From Sipunculus nudus (Eukaryota; Annelida; Sipuncula; Golfingiida; Sipunculidae): DNA of 64,000 nt. The notes under the pieces are model-generated. The model did not search any database. It saw nothing but the letters and a program-made list of their open reading frames with translations, and was not told the origin of the DNA. The DNA is taken from contig CM049319.1 of the NCBI GenBank assembly GCA_026874595.1, positions 61,204,917 through 61,268,916 on the forward strand, in the 5' to 3' direction. The translations under genes and the position numbers were made by a program. Positions within the stretch are counted from its first letter, which is position 1; each line of letters begins with the position of its first letter. This document shows, one piece after another, positions 1 through 14,025 of this stretch.

Positions 1-3000
1 ACCTTACTTTCTTATAATAATATAGATTGCAATCGGAAAATCAAAGCTATATATCATAGGTATTTCTTTGCCAATTCTGACCTTTCTTTCAAAGGACTAT
101 TCCAAAAAAAAAAACTCCATCATTGGCATCTCTTGCCAACTGTGACACTCTCATTTTACAATATTTTAAAATTATACCAAACACGTTATCTTCACTTTTT
201 ATATCATCTAAAACTTACTCCAAGTTTGAATTTCATTTTAGTAGCTAATTTTAAATGAATATAAAATTTTTCATTGAAACAAAGGGCCAAACCTTCATGC
301 ATATGAAATTTCAGTATCTACTGAATTTCAAATCTTACATTAATTACTAGTCTTTAAAACTTGAAAGATCAGGTTAACAAATCAGTTGAAGCTTTAGTTG
401 AATTAAATCTATGTCTCAGAATTTGCACAGGAAGAGCATACAAAGTGTCTGTTTAACATATATTTTCAACAGTCAATCATTCTTTTTTTGCAGATCAATT
501 TTTATGAGGAATTGGCCAAACAATATGTATGAGAAAACCTTTGTTAATGGAGTACATTAATAACTATATAACTTTATTGTTATTAATAATTGAACCTTAA
601 TAACTAATAACTATATAATAAATCTTTTTCTCTCTTTCTCTTCACATTAAATTATCTGTAGCCCAATATCACAACAATATTTGAAAGAAACTTTGTGGAG
701 CTGACTGGTTTATTAACTTAAAATTAAGTTTGGCACTGGCCAAATGCTTGAATAACATGCAAGTAAGAAGCCAGACTGTATGTACTGGAACTTGGAAGAT
801 GTGGATTTGATTCTGACAATGTCAAATATTGGTTTTGAAATTCTGAATATTCTGAGTATCATAAGATTTTCTTCTAATATTAAGATGCAAGCCTTTTTTA
901 TTGACATGGATAACTGTGCATGCCTATGGGAGATTGGAAATGACAGGCTGACTTCCTGGAAACATTCGCAACACCAATCCTAGCTCCATACACAAATACT
1001 TCTTTAAAGAAAAATTACCAAATACATACAATATAATACCTTAGGGGGTACAACTATAAATACATAATTAACTGATATATCTCAGGAATATTCTCTGAAT
1101 AAATGCTCTGTGAAAAAGCAATTCTCTGGGAAAAGAAAAAGTTAGAAGAAGAAAAAATTATCATGAGGAATATTATTGACTGGTGCTCTAAAGAACAGTT
1201 CTTAGAAAATGTTTCCACAAAGAAATTTGAGTCCCAGTTCATCAGAAATACTATGTTTCTGGACCACCTTTGGTAAAGGAGGGAAAAATAAAGAGTCCTT
1301 TCTAGACAGCCATCCGGCTGGTAGGAAAGTCAAAGGGCTGGCAGCTCAATGATCAAACATTCTACAGCACCTGAGCAGCCCTGCAGACAATCAGCGCGTC
1401 TCAGTCAGCTTGCTGTTACAGTCAGCCAGGGGTGTATCTATATTTTGGTGAAGGGAGGGGGTGTTGAAATATTTGACAAATCACGATATACAATGAGTGA
1501 TTATATAATGTGAAAGGTAGTTCTTCAAGAAATTTGGTATTGGAAAACACCTTAGTACATGCTAGAGCAGGGAAGCCTGTATGGCAAAGCAAAAATTTAC
1601 ATAAATACAAAGTACATATGAACAAAAATGCCTCATTTCTTTTGCTGTAGTGTTAGGATCCATTATAACCATGTGTTAATTTCTGTGTCACACAATATTG
1701 CATAATGTTAAAAATAATACAATGTTAAAAAAATATAGTAAATATGATCTATACACTTTGCCTAATCTGAAGAAAACATTTTATAGTATTTCCCATATCT
1801 GCAAATACAACAAGCAAGATCTATTTATCAACAGATAAATAAAATCAATAAATATAATCATTTATAATCAATGTTGATACAAATCCAAAGGAAGGGAGGG
1901 GTACAGTGGCACTAGACTTGATATGCCCCTGCCCCTGGCGGCACATTCAACAGCCATTTAAAACAGTCTCTGGTACCAGTTCTGATCCTCGAATTCAAAA
2001 TGCTTGATCCTGGGTCTTAATTGTTTTCCCGTTTGGTTCATCAATCACCACTCTCCAAACAGGTTTCAATTTTGTCTTCCATTTTCTTAGTAAAAAAGAA
2101 CTCTGACATGATGTGCACAAGTTTTTCCTGCTCAGCACTAAAGTTGTAGTGCATTAGATTAACATCAGAGTCTAGTCACTGCTAAACTTCTCTTTGTTCT
2201 TGTTCTGTAAGAATTTCTTAACAATGGACCACAAGTTGACATTTTGGCCTATTTATATTTGATAATCCATCAACCATTATTGGCTTAAGGCATTACCAGG
2301 TAATTGATCTGACATACATCACATTGTACATTAGATTTAAATGAAGCAGTAGTAACATTAATTTAAACTAGATGTTTGCCATGCCCCTAGTGATCAGGGG
2401 AAGCTTTTCCTAATGCATGCAACGGAAAGATAATGCTGAATCAACAAAGGAGTGCACAAATTTGGGAAACATATGAAGGTCGAAGTAATTTTAAGATGCA
2501 AATTTGTCACATATATTTGGCCCAATTAAAGGTCAGTTTTGGGAATCAGCTATACTTGACATCTAGCACAATTAAACACAGCAGAAAAAGAAGAAGATGA
2601 AAATCATTTGTAATTAATGGTTTTTGCACTCTGCTGGACATAAGGAAGTCCACCAACAAAAACATCTGAAGCAAAAACTGATAAAGAGATAAAACTATTC
2701 AACTTGTATAACCCCTAAGAGTCTATATGACACCTCTTTTGATTAAGCTTGAATGTGGCAGAAACTTCAAAAACTTTCACAATATTTCCTTTTATTCAAT
2801 CTTGATTGTGTGTTTGTGTGTGTGTGTGTGGGGGGGGGGGGGTTACCAGGAATCCATCTAATTTCCTTTAACGTTTTTACTATTTGGCATCTTTCCCAAA
2901 GTAAGCTAGTTAGAAAGCTTTTGCATGTAATTCCACTGGTTCTAAAAACATGGAATCCAAAATCCGCCAGATTAGATACAATTTATCCTCCCATTAGAAG

Positions 3001-4314
3001 TGATGGTACTTTACAAAAGTGTAGATCTAGAGCACCCTTGTTAACAATTAAGGTATCCTCCTGTAGGTCTACCACACACATCCCTTTAGGTAAAATTAAA
3101 GTTCTTTTCATGGAAATTTTCAAATTTAGCTTATATATTATTCAAGCTCTCTCAATGCTGATACTGAAAATACATAACATTTTTAAGATTTTCACTTCTA
3201 AGAACCCTTTAATTTAAGTGGTCAGTAATAACTTTAATGATTATTAATCAATTTGCACCAGTATTAAAACCTGACTGTACCATCAAGAATCTTGATGGTA
3301 TGCAGTTGGAATACACAGGGCTGTAACATTGCTATATTCACGTAAATCCTATACCACATTTGCATGTGGATCACACTCAGGGCAGACTACTGGCACCTCG
3401 ATATGAGCTCCTGTTGCAGGACAAAGTTGAATAAAGGAACAGCCCATGTCACCACTGTAAAGCTAATAATTTTGTACAGGTACTGAGAGCTGTGAACAGG
3501 AGCTAAACAGATTCAGGCAGTGCATCTCTCTCTTGATGTTGGATTTTCTTACAGATCACCTCACTTCCATATTTATTCTACTTGTCCTTGCTCCAGTCAT
3601 TCATGCAAAACCAAACAGTCTTAATACTCCGCAGTAAGACTGGATGAATTTATACTGTGCTTGCCATTTTGCTCTGAAGGTTTTTATATTTGCTATGTTC
3701 GTGAAAGATAAATTACTGCTAAAGAAAATCTTGGTGAACAAGAGGAGCCATCATTGAAGGCAAGTCAAAAAACAAAAGATTGATACAATAAATGATCTGG
3801 TTTATGTTATATTCTGAGACAGATATAATAAATAATCATGCAGATCTCTCAGTTTTATCTGCCAACAGTGTGACATGTTTCCACTGGTTGGATTGTTATT
3901 ATGATCCCTGCCTAAATTTTATGATTTTGCTAACATATTACTTTGTATAATTAACTCATAGATTGAGGCATACACTCAAAATTCATAAAATGAAGGTTAT
4001 CGTATGGAACCCTCACAAAAAAGTGAAAACGTGAAAATTGCTAAATGTTGATTTAAAAAAAAAATATAAAGCCAACCATAGATCATCAGTAAACTTTTTT
4101 TTAAGGATAGGTCCATGGCCTGTTGGTGGCGCTGTCTGTTGAATGAGGATGAAGGTATCCATATGATAAGAATGATATGTTATTATCAAGCCATCTGTAT
4201 TTCAGGTTTTATATGCTCAGGGTTAGAAATAATCCAGAAGTCATAACTTGCCGTTAAGACATTAATTAGAGTGAAACTCTGAGGTTCTATTAAAATATAT
4301 CACCATTAAGCCAT
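1..4314. other. AT-rich non-coding DNA, no gene recognised
   Basis: All six frames are broken into short ORFs with no recognisable domain. The only distinctive piece is a (TG)n tract running into 13 consecutive G at about 2,807-2,842. A locally GC-richer patch lies near 1,310-1,430. I see no splice-bounded exon that I can support. Confidence 0.6.
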
Positions 4315-4505
4315 TTAGGCTCTGGTTAGCGACAGCCTGTCACCCCAAACGTCGATTTTAGATGAACTGAAAAACGATGGGCCCTATCAGTTTATTTCCC
4401 AAGGCCTGAGTGTCATGTTGTCATGACTAGGCCCCGGTGGGGTTAGAACTGGGGACCTTCAGCTCAGAACTCCAATGCCTTAACCACTATATGGTACGCC
4501 CTACC
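4315..4505 (-). repeat. tRNA-derived SINE, old copy
   Basis: Read on the minus strand, the right end carries a box A-like stretch (TAGTGGTTAAGGCATTGG, about 4,472-4,491) and, some 30 nt further, a box B-like GTTCTAACCCC (about 4,440-4,450). These are the two internal RNA polymerase III promoter blocks of a tRNA-derived SINE. A tRNA-unrelated body follows to about 4,315. The head is not a functional tRNA: I see no cloverleaf closure. It is a different family from the SINEs at 44.6 and 56.2 kb, whose bodies are unlike it. Ends are approximate because no target-site duplication was found. Confidence 0.6.
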
Positions 4506-7255
4506 CCAATATATCAGTACACTGTAAACTGACTGATGCAGAGGATTAACCTTTTTCGAGTTATGATTATCAATGGCTCTGGTAAGAAATATTCACTTCC
4601 CTGACAAGAATTGGTACAAATAATGATTGCCAAATGAATATTGAAGGCCCATGCAAGAACAGTTTATCAGAACAGAATAAATCTTTCATTACCTGGTATA
4701 GCAAATATAAAAGGATTTTAATTTATTCTCTATTAATTTAATTATTTTAGAGCACAATGTAATTAAAACATAAAGTTTTTTGCTGGCTCCATCAGCACAT
4801 TAGTATACTTCTTGTATTAATGCTACTTTTCTGGCCAGCACAGGTACTTAAATAGATCTTACAGCTATAGCTAGACTTTCCTGTCACAAAAAAATCTTAA
4901 TATTTTATTAATAATCTTGCTTTGATAATTGACATTAAGATTAAGATTTCCCTAAATAGTCACTCCTAATTGATCACAAAATTTTACCGGCAATATTTCA
5001 CTGGATAGCAAGCTTTCCTCTATAACAGAACCAAACTCCCCTGCCTCTTGTAAGACCCAGTTTTTTAATTGATGGACAGTATACATGTACAAGCAAGAAA
5101 ATAAATGGTTAAACTGCATCTGCACCTTAATCTTGATTAACAAAACATTTCAATCTACCCTCCTATCAGGGGCAGATTAAGAAGGGGTACAGGGGGAATA
5201 CCCCTCCTTTTTGTAACCAGAAAAAAATAATTAATACAAAAACAGGAAAACAGGAATCTTGCGAATGATGCCATTTCTTTCCAATACTTTGTCATGATAG
5301 AGTTATATATAAAGTCCACTGGCACTTTAAGCCAGACTGACAGACAAACTGACAGACAGTACAGCTTAAATCCATCATGGTATCTGCATGAAAGTGGTGA
5401 AGCGGTGTATAGGCATTTAACTTAATTTGGTACCCCGTTTAATCTTCGACTTATGAGATGTCAGAGTGCCATGGTCAGTAATTAAGAGAGTAATTAAGGC
5501 TGAATGAGGAGGATCTAAAATCACAATTACACAGTCCACAAAACTTCAAACACCCCCCTTGGCTAAATATAAAACTCCTATGACCAATACTTGTCCTAAA
5601 CATGGTAACTGACACACACACCATCTGGTGCAAATCCACACAAAATGTCTGGCTACAAAGACCTCTCAACAGTTTCTCTCTCTTACTTTGACTAACTGAG
5701 GCGGCAGTGCCCCAACTTATTTATCAGCACAACAATGAAGGTTCCAGCAAAGAATCTGCGAGAAGGTTCTTATCTATTCAACAGACCTCTCTACACTTCT
5801 ACATGGAAATTACCAGCTAAGCCTCTTAGATGCATCAAGAATCTTCTGTCAGCTTATCATAACAAACCATTGTACAGTAAGTTTAATTACTTGATACATA
5901 TACAAACCAATCTAGTGATTGACACAACTAATATGATAAAGATAAACACAACATTAATTATTTAATATTATTAACTATGTTTTCCTGACTATATCTCATT
6001 GTCCTAAGGGGCTATGGTTTAACATACCCTGACTTTGTAATACATATGTGTCACTGATTTTAGCACATAAAACCTGAAAAAGCCTTGATGATTGCCATGA
6101 TTGCATAACATTCTCACCATAAGATTTCCTTTATCCTCATCTAAGAGGGAGATCCATACCCCTATTGCCCATGGATCTATTCTGAAAGACAACTGAAGCC
6201 AACTTCAATGACAGAGATAATTAGCGTTCATGTTGAATTTTTCACACTCAGCTGCAAGTAATTTACATCCAGTTTTTAAGTGTTTTTTTTTCAACCAGTT
6301 TGAAAAGGTGTCTTACAATCTGGATGTGTCACAAAGTAACAAACTTTAACCCTTAAACATATATCTTCCCAAGTTTGGACCAGAATTAATGAAGACATTA
6401 GAAATATTACGATCAAAATGAGAGGTGGCCCTGCTGATAGGCTGTTAAGTCCATCCTATTCATAAAATTCATCAGAGATAAAATTTGATTATAAATCTTT
6501 TTCAGGTTTAATAAAAGGCTTCCTAAGATAACGTCATGTCAACGGAACTGAAATTGAATCATGGGAGTGAAAAATTGGTTAATCAGACATAACAGGATAG
6601 TGTGAGGATCAGATTGAACGCATCAAGTAAGCATCCTGAATGCGGACATGCTGACAATGTCGTCACCTTGAGGAATGAGGATAACCTCTGACACACTCTT
6701 GCTGTCATCTTGAATGTCAAGGCATCACCTGCCGGAAATTGCTGTGGCTCTAAGAGAAAACTTATTGTCTTGTTTCATGCTTGTCATATTTTCTCTGCCC
6801 CAGCCCTCCCTGTCAAGAAAGCCATAAGATAAACAGACTGGCTCTATGGGACCAATAACTGCTATCCCACAATACTACACTGGGAGATGTTCTGGCTTCC
6901 CTCAAGGTTGCACCTATACGGTGCCTGTCAACATTCATTTATCATTTTCCTCCAAAAAAGAGAAAGAAGCATTTTATTTGAAATTCATCCACAATTTTTT
7001 AAATAAGCTGATGGCACAAATATGCAAAGCTTTCTAACAAAATACATTGTGATCTTAACACTGCATAACTATACATTTTAACCAATGTTATTTATTGAAC
7101 AAGGAAACTCTCTGTAGAGCATTTAATTGCCTCTTCTTCTGTTAATTTGGAATTAGTGGGACTGGTGATGCCAAGACAGACATCCATAACTCTGCCCACG
7201 CAGAAAGTAACAGCCACAAATTAACCTATTCCTCTTATGTTAGCCTGGTTCTCTG
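4506..7255. other. AT-rich non-coding DNA
   Basis: No gene or strong repeat recognised. A short GACA-type tract (about 5,336-5,358) is similar to the tetranucleotide tracts of the modular repeats further right. The stretch near 6,600-6,830 is less AT-rich and looks single-copy in this window. Confidence 0.5.
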
Positions 7256-7895
7256 TTGGGACTGTTAGACTTCAACAGCTTGGCCCATGCAGATCAAAAA
7301 TGGCCATAAGGCTGATTATAACCAGTGTCAGTCTATATTTCTGTGGCAAGACCCCTGCCAGACTACAATATTACTGTTCATGTAGAAATGGCCATAAGCC
7401 TGATTGACCTGTGTCAGTCTATATTTCTGTGGCAAGACCCCTGCCAGACTACAATATTACTGTCCATGTAGAAATGGTCATAAGCCTGACTGACCTGAGT
7501 CAGCCTATATTTCTGTGGTTAGACCTCTGCCAGCTAGACTACAACTACTCCATGTAGAAATGGCCATAAGCCTGACTGACCTGAGTCAGCCTATATTTCT
7601 GTGGTTAGACCTCTGCCAGCTAGACTACAACTACTCCATGTAGAAATGGCCATAAGCCTGATCAACCTATGTCAGCCTGTACTTCTATAGTGGGACCCCT
7701 GCCAGACTACAACAACCCTATACCTATGTAGAATTGCCATAAGCGTATTAACCTACATTAGTCTATACCTCTGTGGTTAGACCCTATAGCTGTCACACTA
7801 CAGCTACCCTATATCTATGTAGAAATGGCAATCAGCCTGATCAACCTGTGTCAGACTCCAACAACCCTATTTCTATATATATGGCCATAAGCCTG
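7256..7895 (+). repeat. 86-91 bp tandem repeat, about 7 copies
   Basis: The anchor TGGCCATAAGCCTGA recurs at about 7,301, 7,389, 7,475, 7,561, 7,647, 7,735, 7,826 and 7,882, giving spacings of 86-91 bp and a last unit shortened to about 56 bp. Units also share GTCAGTCTATATTTCTGTGG and CCTGCCAGACTACAA. The two central units (from about 7,475 and 7,561) are nearly identical while the flanking ones are more diverged, as expected if unequal exchange homogenises the centre. No coding function is evident. Confidence 0.9.
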
Positions 7896-9994
7896 GTATA
7901 AGTCTGCTTTTGTGTTTTAAACATGTTCCTCATCATCTTTCTATATAATGCAGCTTTTGATGACACTCCTAATTTTGCATAAATCTCTGACATTTTATAT
8001 AAGTTTCACTATTTCGCCCTTGAGGTACGTACTTCTGTGAATGTAAAACCCAGGGTTTCTGCTCCTTCAGCACATCATCATTGGCACCAGGTTACATCCT
8101 GTCCCAACATTCAACTTTGCTCCAAACTGTAGCTTCTAAGTGATGAGTGATGCATGGTTCTTGTCATTTGTTTACACTAATTAAACTGAAGGATAACATA
8201 ATTATTTTGTCCAATTAATCACAGCAATTAGACATTATTACGGCAAATCCACTCAAACTAGAAGATTTCCTGTGGTAGATAATTACAATAACAAGGTCTT
8301 TAGGCTCATTTTATTTTAGGTAATTTCTCCGGTGGTAATTATTGGTTCCCTGCCCAGTCATTTATTCATTTGTGTGTTTCATCTTAACAAACCAAACACT
8401 TTATTTAAAATCTTGACTGTTAAATCTTTAGTGAGCAGCGTGGTGTTTACTCTTACAGATGCAACTTGAAATCTGCCATGTGTTTGCATTCACTTATTTT
8501 GGACAAATTCAAAGGTTCATTTATGCATAAGTGACTTTACATTTGTGAATATTCCTTGGTGATGTTCCCCCATTAATCCGGACCATGTGCCAGATCCACA
8601 ACAAAATCAAATCTCTTCTTCATTGGCCCATTCCTGTAATGCCCTCAAATTTCATGAGATTCCATTCATGACCGTGTGAGTTATGTTGTGAACCAATTAA
8701 CAAACACGTACAGTCACACACAAACACACACAAACATGGATGAAAGCATACCCTTCTGGCAGAGGCAACCAGAGAATACTTTTCTTTCCCATGTTGCCTG
8801 CATACTTTACAGCAAATTCTGTATGTTGAAAATTACTAAAATAGGAAGAAGTAAAGCAGAATCATGGTTTTAATCATGCTAAAGGGAGTCGTCAAATCTC
8901 CGCTATTCAGATAAACCAACGGAATGCTCATTTGACATTTAATAAAATTACTCACTGTACCTGAATGAAAAAAAATAAAATAAATAAAAGTTTTGTTTTC
9001 ACTCCAGCACTGGTATTCCAGATTCTGAACAAAGAGACATGTATATACACACCTATGTGAAGAAGAGGAAACATTATAGTTGTCATTCTGGGAGGGCAAA
9101 CATGAACAAAGATGAAACATGATGAAATAGTTTAATATTCAATACTCACTACATCTAAATTCAAAATGAGAACTAATCTGCCAGCATTTCCAGCATTTTA
9201 TTTTAAATAATACAACAGCTAAACATATGAAAGGGTACTTTCTGCTAGATAAAAACAACAAACTTTCCCCGTCTCTATAAAAGGAATATAAAATTGAAAT
9301 ATATTGTGTAATGCCTGACCAATGACCTCTGAAACTTGATAGTCTCAAGACATCACAGAAAGGTAGAACTAAAACCTTACAGTCAAAACATATGGCCATC
9401 ATGCAGTCCCATTTTGTGAGCATCGGGACATTACAGTCTCTAGATAATGTTACAAATGTACTTGTTTCCTCATGCCACCATTATATAATGCTAATGCTGA
9501 GCACTGAGATATCCCAGACACTTCAGAATGCAATATTACCCAGTCAAATTTTATTAATAGACCATAAAAGTGCCACAGAAGATATACAGTCATTTTAACA
9601 CTATTTTAAAGCAAATTTGAGATGCCATGGGCTGAAGGTTATTAAGCTTTACAGAGCAAATCCTCAGAACAGATTCAAGCAACTTGGGTATCACATTGTC
9701 CACATAAATACAATTTTTTTTCTACACAGAAAGGGCTGAATGAACATTCTGGAACAAAGTTCTTCTTAATTTTGTTTATGTACTTCTCCATTTACTTTCT
9801 AAGTTTCTGACTTGCTTTAAAAGTTGTTCTGTATTGACCTGTAATGTTATCCTTTTGGTTCAACTGCACTAGTCTCATTTCATCCTAATACATTCAGTGT
9901 GTCTTCAAATGCTTTGCAGCAAAAGCTGAAAACACGTCAAAAGTAAGAGCTAGATACATCTAACAAAACTAAGGGAAAAAATAACTTTTTATAT
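7896..9994. other. Non-coding DNA, no gene recognised
   Basis: Short ORFs only, on both strands, with no family resemblance. It includes the TAAT-rich segment listed separately at 8,150-8,360. Confidence 0.5.
8150..8360. promoter_or_regulatory. Possible cis-regulatory segment (homeodomain-site cluster)
   Basis: Within about 210 bp there are several distinct TAAT/ATTA cores in non-repetitive context: CTAATTAAAC, CCAATTAATC, GCAATTAGAC, ATAATTACAA and GGTAATTATT. Clusters of this kind are typical of homeodomain-bound enhancers, but TAAT is common by chance in AT-rich DNA. This is a weak inference without conservation data. Confidence 0.2.
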
Positions 9995-10803
9995 AGAGTG
10001 AAACCTACATAATGTGGGTACCCTTGGAACTGGTCCAAATTGCCCAAATACAGAGGTGCCCATATTACGGAGGTGCCCATAGGAGAAGTTCCACCATACT
10101 GGTAAAACAATTTTTTTTATGGAAAGCAGGTTAAAATTGAACCATACCAATATCAATAGCTACAAAATCACATTTTCACCTGTGACATATTCAGACTTAT
10201 TTTTAATACCCTATACAAAGTAGAAGAACAGTTTTCCATTTAGTTGCAAGGTCTTTACCGATAAGCTGGCAGAGTTATCAAGAACAACAGCCCGCCTTTG
10301 ACAGGAGTGCAAACTAATATTTTTTTTCTCATTCAACATGCAGTTGGCACTAACTATGGTTAAACAGTAAACTCTAAAAAAAAATTAAAATATTAAAACA
10401 CTGAAAAATTCCTTCCTCAAGTCCTACCATGTACATCACTAATTGATATTTTTTTTCATGGTAAAGAACTGGGTACCTTTGAACATGATATTGTTATTAA
10501 TGGTAATTACCTCATTTGCTTCTCAACACCATCTTGTATTCAAATGTTGAATGATTTAGAAGTTTAAGACATCTGTCTTTTCGATTAAACACTAACTTTA
10601 ATCATATATCAGCTCAACACAGTGAAGCCTTATGTATTCTGGTTGGCTATCCACTCAAATGGTTACAAAATATATATGAAGGAATCATCAAGCTTGAATG
10701 CCTTACACAAATGTTATGTGTTTCAATAAATGAACGCTGATATGGAATAGGGGTTTATCGTAATTGATAATGAAGACATATGCTGAGGTACCCAATTGAT
10801 CAG

Positions 10804-10890
<87 letters not shown>

Positions 10891-11130
10891 TATACAAGTT
10901 TATCTCCTCCATAGAACACATATATAGACACTAGTTTAAACGAAAGTACGGTGTCTGAAAAACCACTTGTCTGATATGACCATTTGTCTATTAAGACCAC
11001 CCTTTAGTGAACCAACCAATTTACTCTGGTTATAACCGACCTGTGATGTAAGCCCACCTATGAATAAAGATCACTTTTGGTCAGTCACATGGTTGGTCTT
11101 ATAACACAGGTTAAACTGTACTACATATAT
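9995..11130. mobile_element. Possible DNA-transposon termini (remnants)
   Basis: The left sequence AGTGAAACCTACATAATGTG (from about 10,000) and the right sequence, read on the minus strand as ACAGTTTAACCTGTGTTATA (about 11,098-11,120), resemble each other loosely and resemble the 'AACCTxxxTTATAA' ends of pogo/Tc1-type elements. Each is followed by text of repeated 'gaccacc' / 'ggtgccc' type. They may be the ends of one 1.1-kb element interrupted by the AT microsatellite, or two unrelated fragments. No transposase ORF is present. Confidence 0.3.
10806..10895. repeat. (AT)n microsatellite
   Basis: About 75 bp of uninterrupted TA dinucleotides followed by CACACATATATATA. It is a self-complementary tract and liable to length change. 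Confidence 0.95.
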
Positions 11131-14025
11131 CATTATAATTACAATCCTTTCAAAGTTTTCTAAAAGCTAACACCCCTTTCAAAATATATATTATGTCAAA
11201 TTTGCATATACACTATACTTAATTGCACTTTCATTTGATTCATTTGGCACACTGCATTTACATTTAATACCCTGACTACAATCTTTTAAAAGATGTCCAA
11301 CTCTTTGATTTTAGTGTATTGCAGTACTTATTTACTGAAGCAATTCAATTTGTTTTGTGCAGGGCTGGAATTAGTTATTGCAGACTGAGAAACTAAATGT
11401 ACCAACTTAGCATTTCTCAGTTCTAGGTCAAGGTTGGATTGGTTGGTGTGTATTTATAGAGATGAGATTCATAGAGGAGGAGGGAGCAAAGTTTGATGTA
11501 GGTGGACTGTTTGAAGGTCAGGAGGGCATCTAAACTCTCTGTGACCTCCTCACCCTGTTTACATTCCCCTTTCCTGCGCCAGTCACCAGTGAGGGCCCTC
11601 ACACAAGACACTCCAGCTGGAGTTGTCTTCAAACATTTCACGGTTTCAGTTCCTGCTATATATCAATAGTGGCAGGCTGGCTATTTCTTACAATGAATAC
11701 CTGGCCGACACCTGAACAGCCTTTGTCAGCATGTTCACCTTTGAAGCACTAGATGGGGTGATAAGTTGGAAGTTTTATCACTGTTGAACACGAACATAAG
11801 GCTATCCAGACTGTAAAAGTTCTATATCAGGATATTCAAGAATGTACTCAAAACTTTATTCTGATCCACTGCAAATATCCTTTATTTATTATCAAATGCC
11901 ACAGGTTTATATCAAATGAATTTTAACAAATAAAAATAAACAGATAATTTCATTGACTGTAAAAAAAATTAAACAAAATGGTTAAGTTTCTTGAAAAAAA
12001 ACATGATTTATTGTATAAAAGTCAGTTTCTCTGTTTTTTTTTTCTCTCACCTCTGATCACTTAGTTGTGGGAGATCTACAGCATTAAATTTACATTTAAA
12101 CAATAAATGGCTAAGGTATTTATATTATAATTTGAGATTGTGACTTAAACATAGTTTTTGTGTCTGAATTTCCATCTTCTGTATTTGTGAAAACACTATG
12201 CAGTTAAACTATATGTACCATAGAACGTCCCGTCAAAGACGGGCATATAAAAATAATCAAAGATATTGAACGTATCAACTCACTGTGGAGACCATATCAG
12301 GTGGCCCCTTAGACAGTGAAAATTCTGAAGGTTATATGTTACAAATTTAGAAACTTTGATCAACTTGGTCATCTTCTGATTCCATATTTCATTCACTCTA
12401 AAACTGCGCCAAAAGAAATATCATCAAAAAAGATTGAGCATCAAGTGCTTAAACAGCTCATAAAGTATAAATTAACTAGTGTTTATCTCACATATGACCT
12501 GACTGCATGTAGATACCCTGGCTACTAGTGTCTGAAGTAGCAAAGAGTGTGTTTATTGGACAGAGGGTGACACTGTATTGGGAGACTCCATGGATGTGAG
12601 CTCAATGATAAAACTGATATAAGTCAGGGGATGCCACCTAAATGAGTCCTGCTGGAGCCATCCACTATTGCCAAGGATGCTACCCTGATGTGATACTGTA
12701 TATATCATAATCTGGTTGATACACATTGGTACTGAATAAATATCAGTATAAAACTCCAATAACAGTTTTCACTGGAGGATCTTAATTAACTCGCTGGCTG
12801 CGGGGATAGGAGCAAGGTAAAACTACAGGTATAGTTATGCATAGTTATGCATGTGACTTAAAGGCAAAGAGTTTTAATTCATTCTTGTTTAACATTTAAA
12901 ATATCTATTTAAAATTCTATTCACAATTTGTCATTTTTATATTGTATTTTTTGTTGTAATAAATGACATATAATCACCTTTCATTTGTTTGTGATTGTGA
13001 TGTCTCTGCATTCATTCTTCTTGCATAAAATTTTAAAATTCTTTTTTTTTTTTTTTTAAATCTGCAAATTGCATTTTTTTCTATACCACATTACTTGGTT
13101 GCTAACATTTGGAATTAAAGATTTTGTTTCAATAAAAATTATTATTTCTTTCAATAAAGAACATACATGGTAGAGATTATACAAAGAAGCACTTTTAGGA
13201 TAGTTTCATGTAGTTTTGACTTTGACCAATTAGACATGTGCTGTTTGGATATTAGTTTAAGATGAAAGGTTTCTTGAGCTAAGTGCTATGAATGGTGATA
13301 TATCAACAGGCTCAACAACAAAGCAGTGTTTCAGTTTCTTTACTTGAAGCCATGCCAAGAACTAAGCATTTGCTGGTTGTACCACGAGTATCTTGTTACA
13401 TCTAGGCTTTTAGCACATCAGTTTTATAAATTATTTCCTGCATCACAAATCCCATTACCCTGTGTATAAAATTACATATCTCTGTATGTTTTAAGGTATA
13501 TAGTGCCAAGCATCATTCACTGCTTGTAGTTAAAACATCCATACAATTGCTGATTTTATCAATATAGCTGTAGGGATCTAACTATTAGTTGATTAGAATG
13601 GATATATGACTGAGGCTTTTGATTGAGATACTATGAATTTAACCCAGGGTATTTTGAGAAAAAAGTAAAACTTAACATAAAAACAGACAATTTTTTCAAT
13701 TATTGTAAGCCACAAATTAAAGTGTTAAACATTTCATCTTTTCAAGTATCCTAAAATACATAATTCATTACTGCTCAGTATGACCAAATAACTCACCGGT
13801 AGTTTATAAATTCATACTTCATTTATAGAGAGTGCAATTATATACAGGCAGAGCTGTTGATGGTATATATGAAGGCCTAGCTAAGATTTCTTTTTGCCTC
13901 AATATTACTGGGTCACTCAGAAACTGAAGGTTAAATATCTCTGGATTTATTCTTATATCAGAATGTGATTCACCTTCAAGGACACTAGATGAATCACAGG
14001 TACCACAACAACTTGATCTTTGGTC
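11131..14025. other. AT-rich non-coding DNA
   Basis: No gene, RNA gene or clear tandem repeat recognised. Homopolymer T/A runs (for example near 13,040) are common. Confidence 0.5.

Noticed and set aside
2753-3217. 154-codon open frame
   Set aside because: It runs through the TG/G simple tract and shows low-information AT-rich peptide with no recognisable domain; length is plausible by chance in 64 kb.
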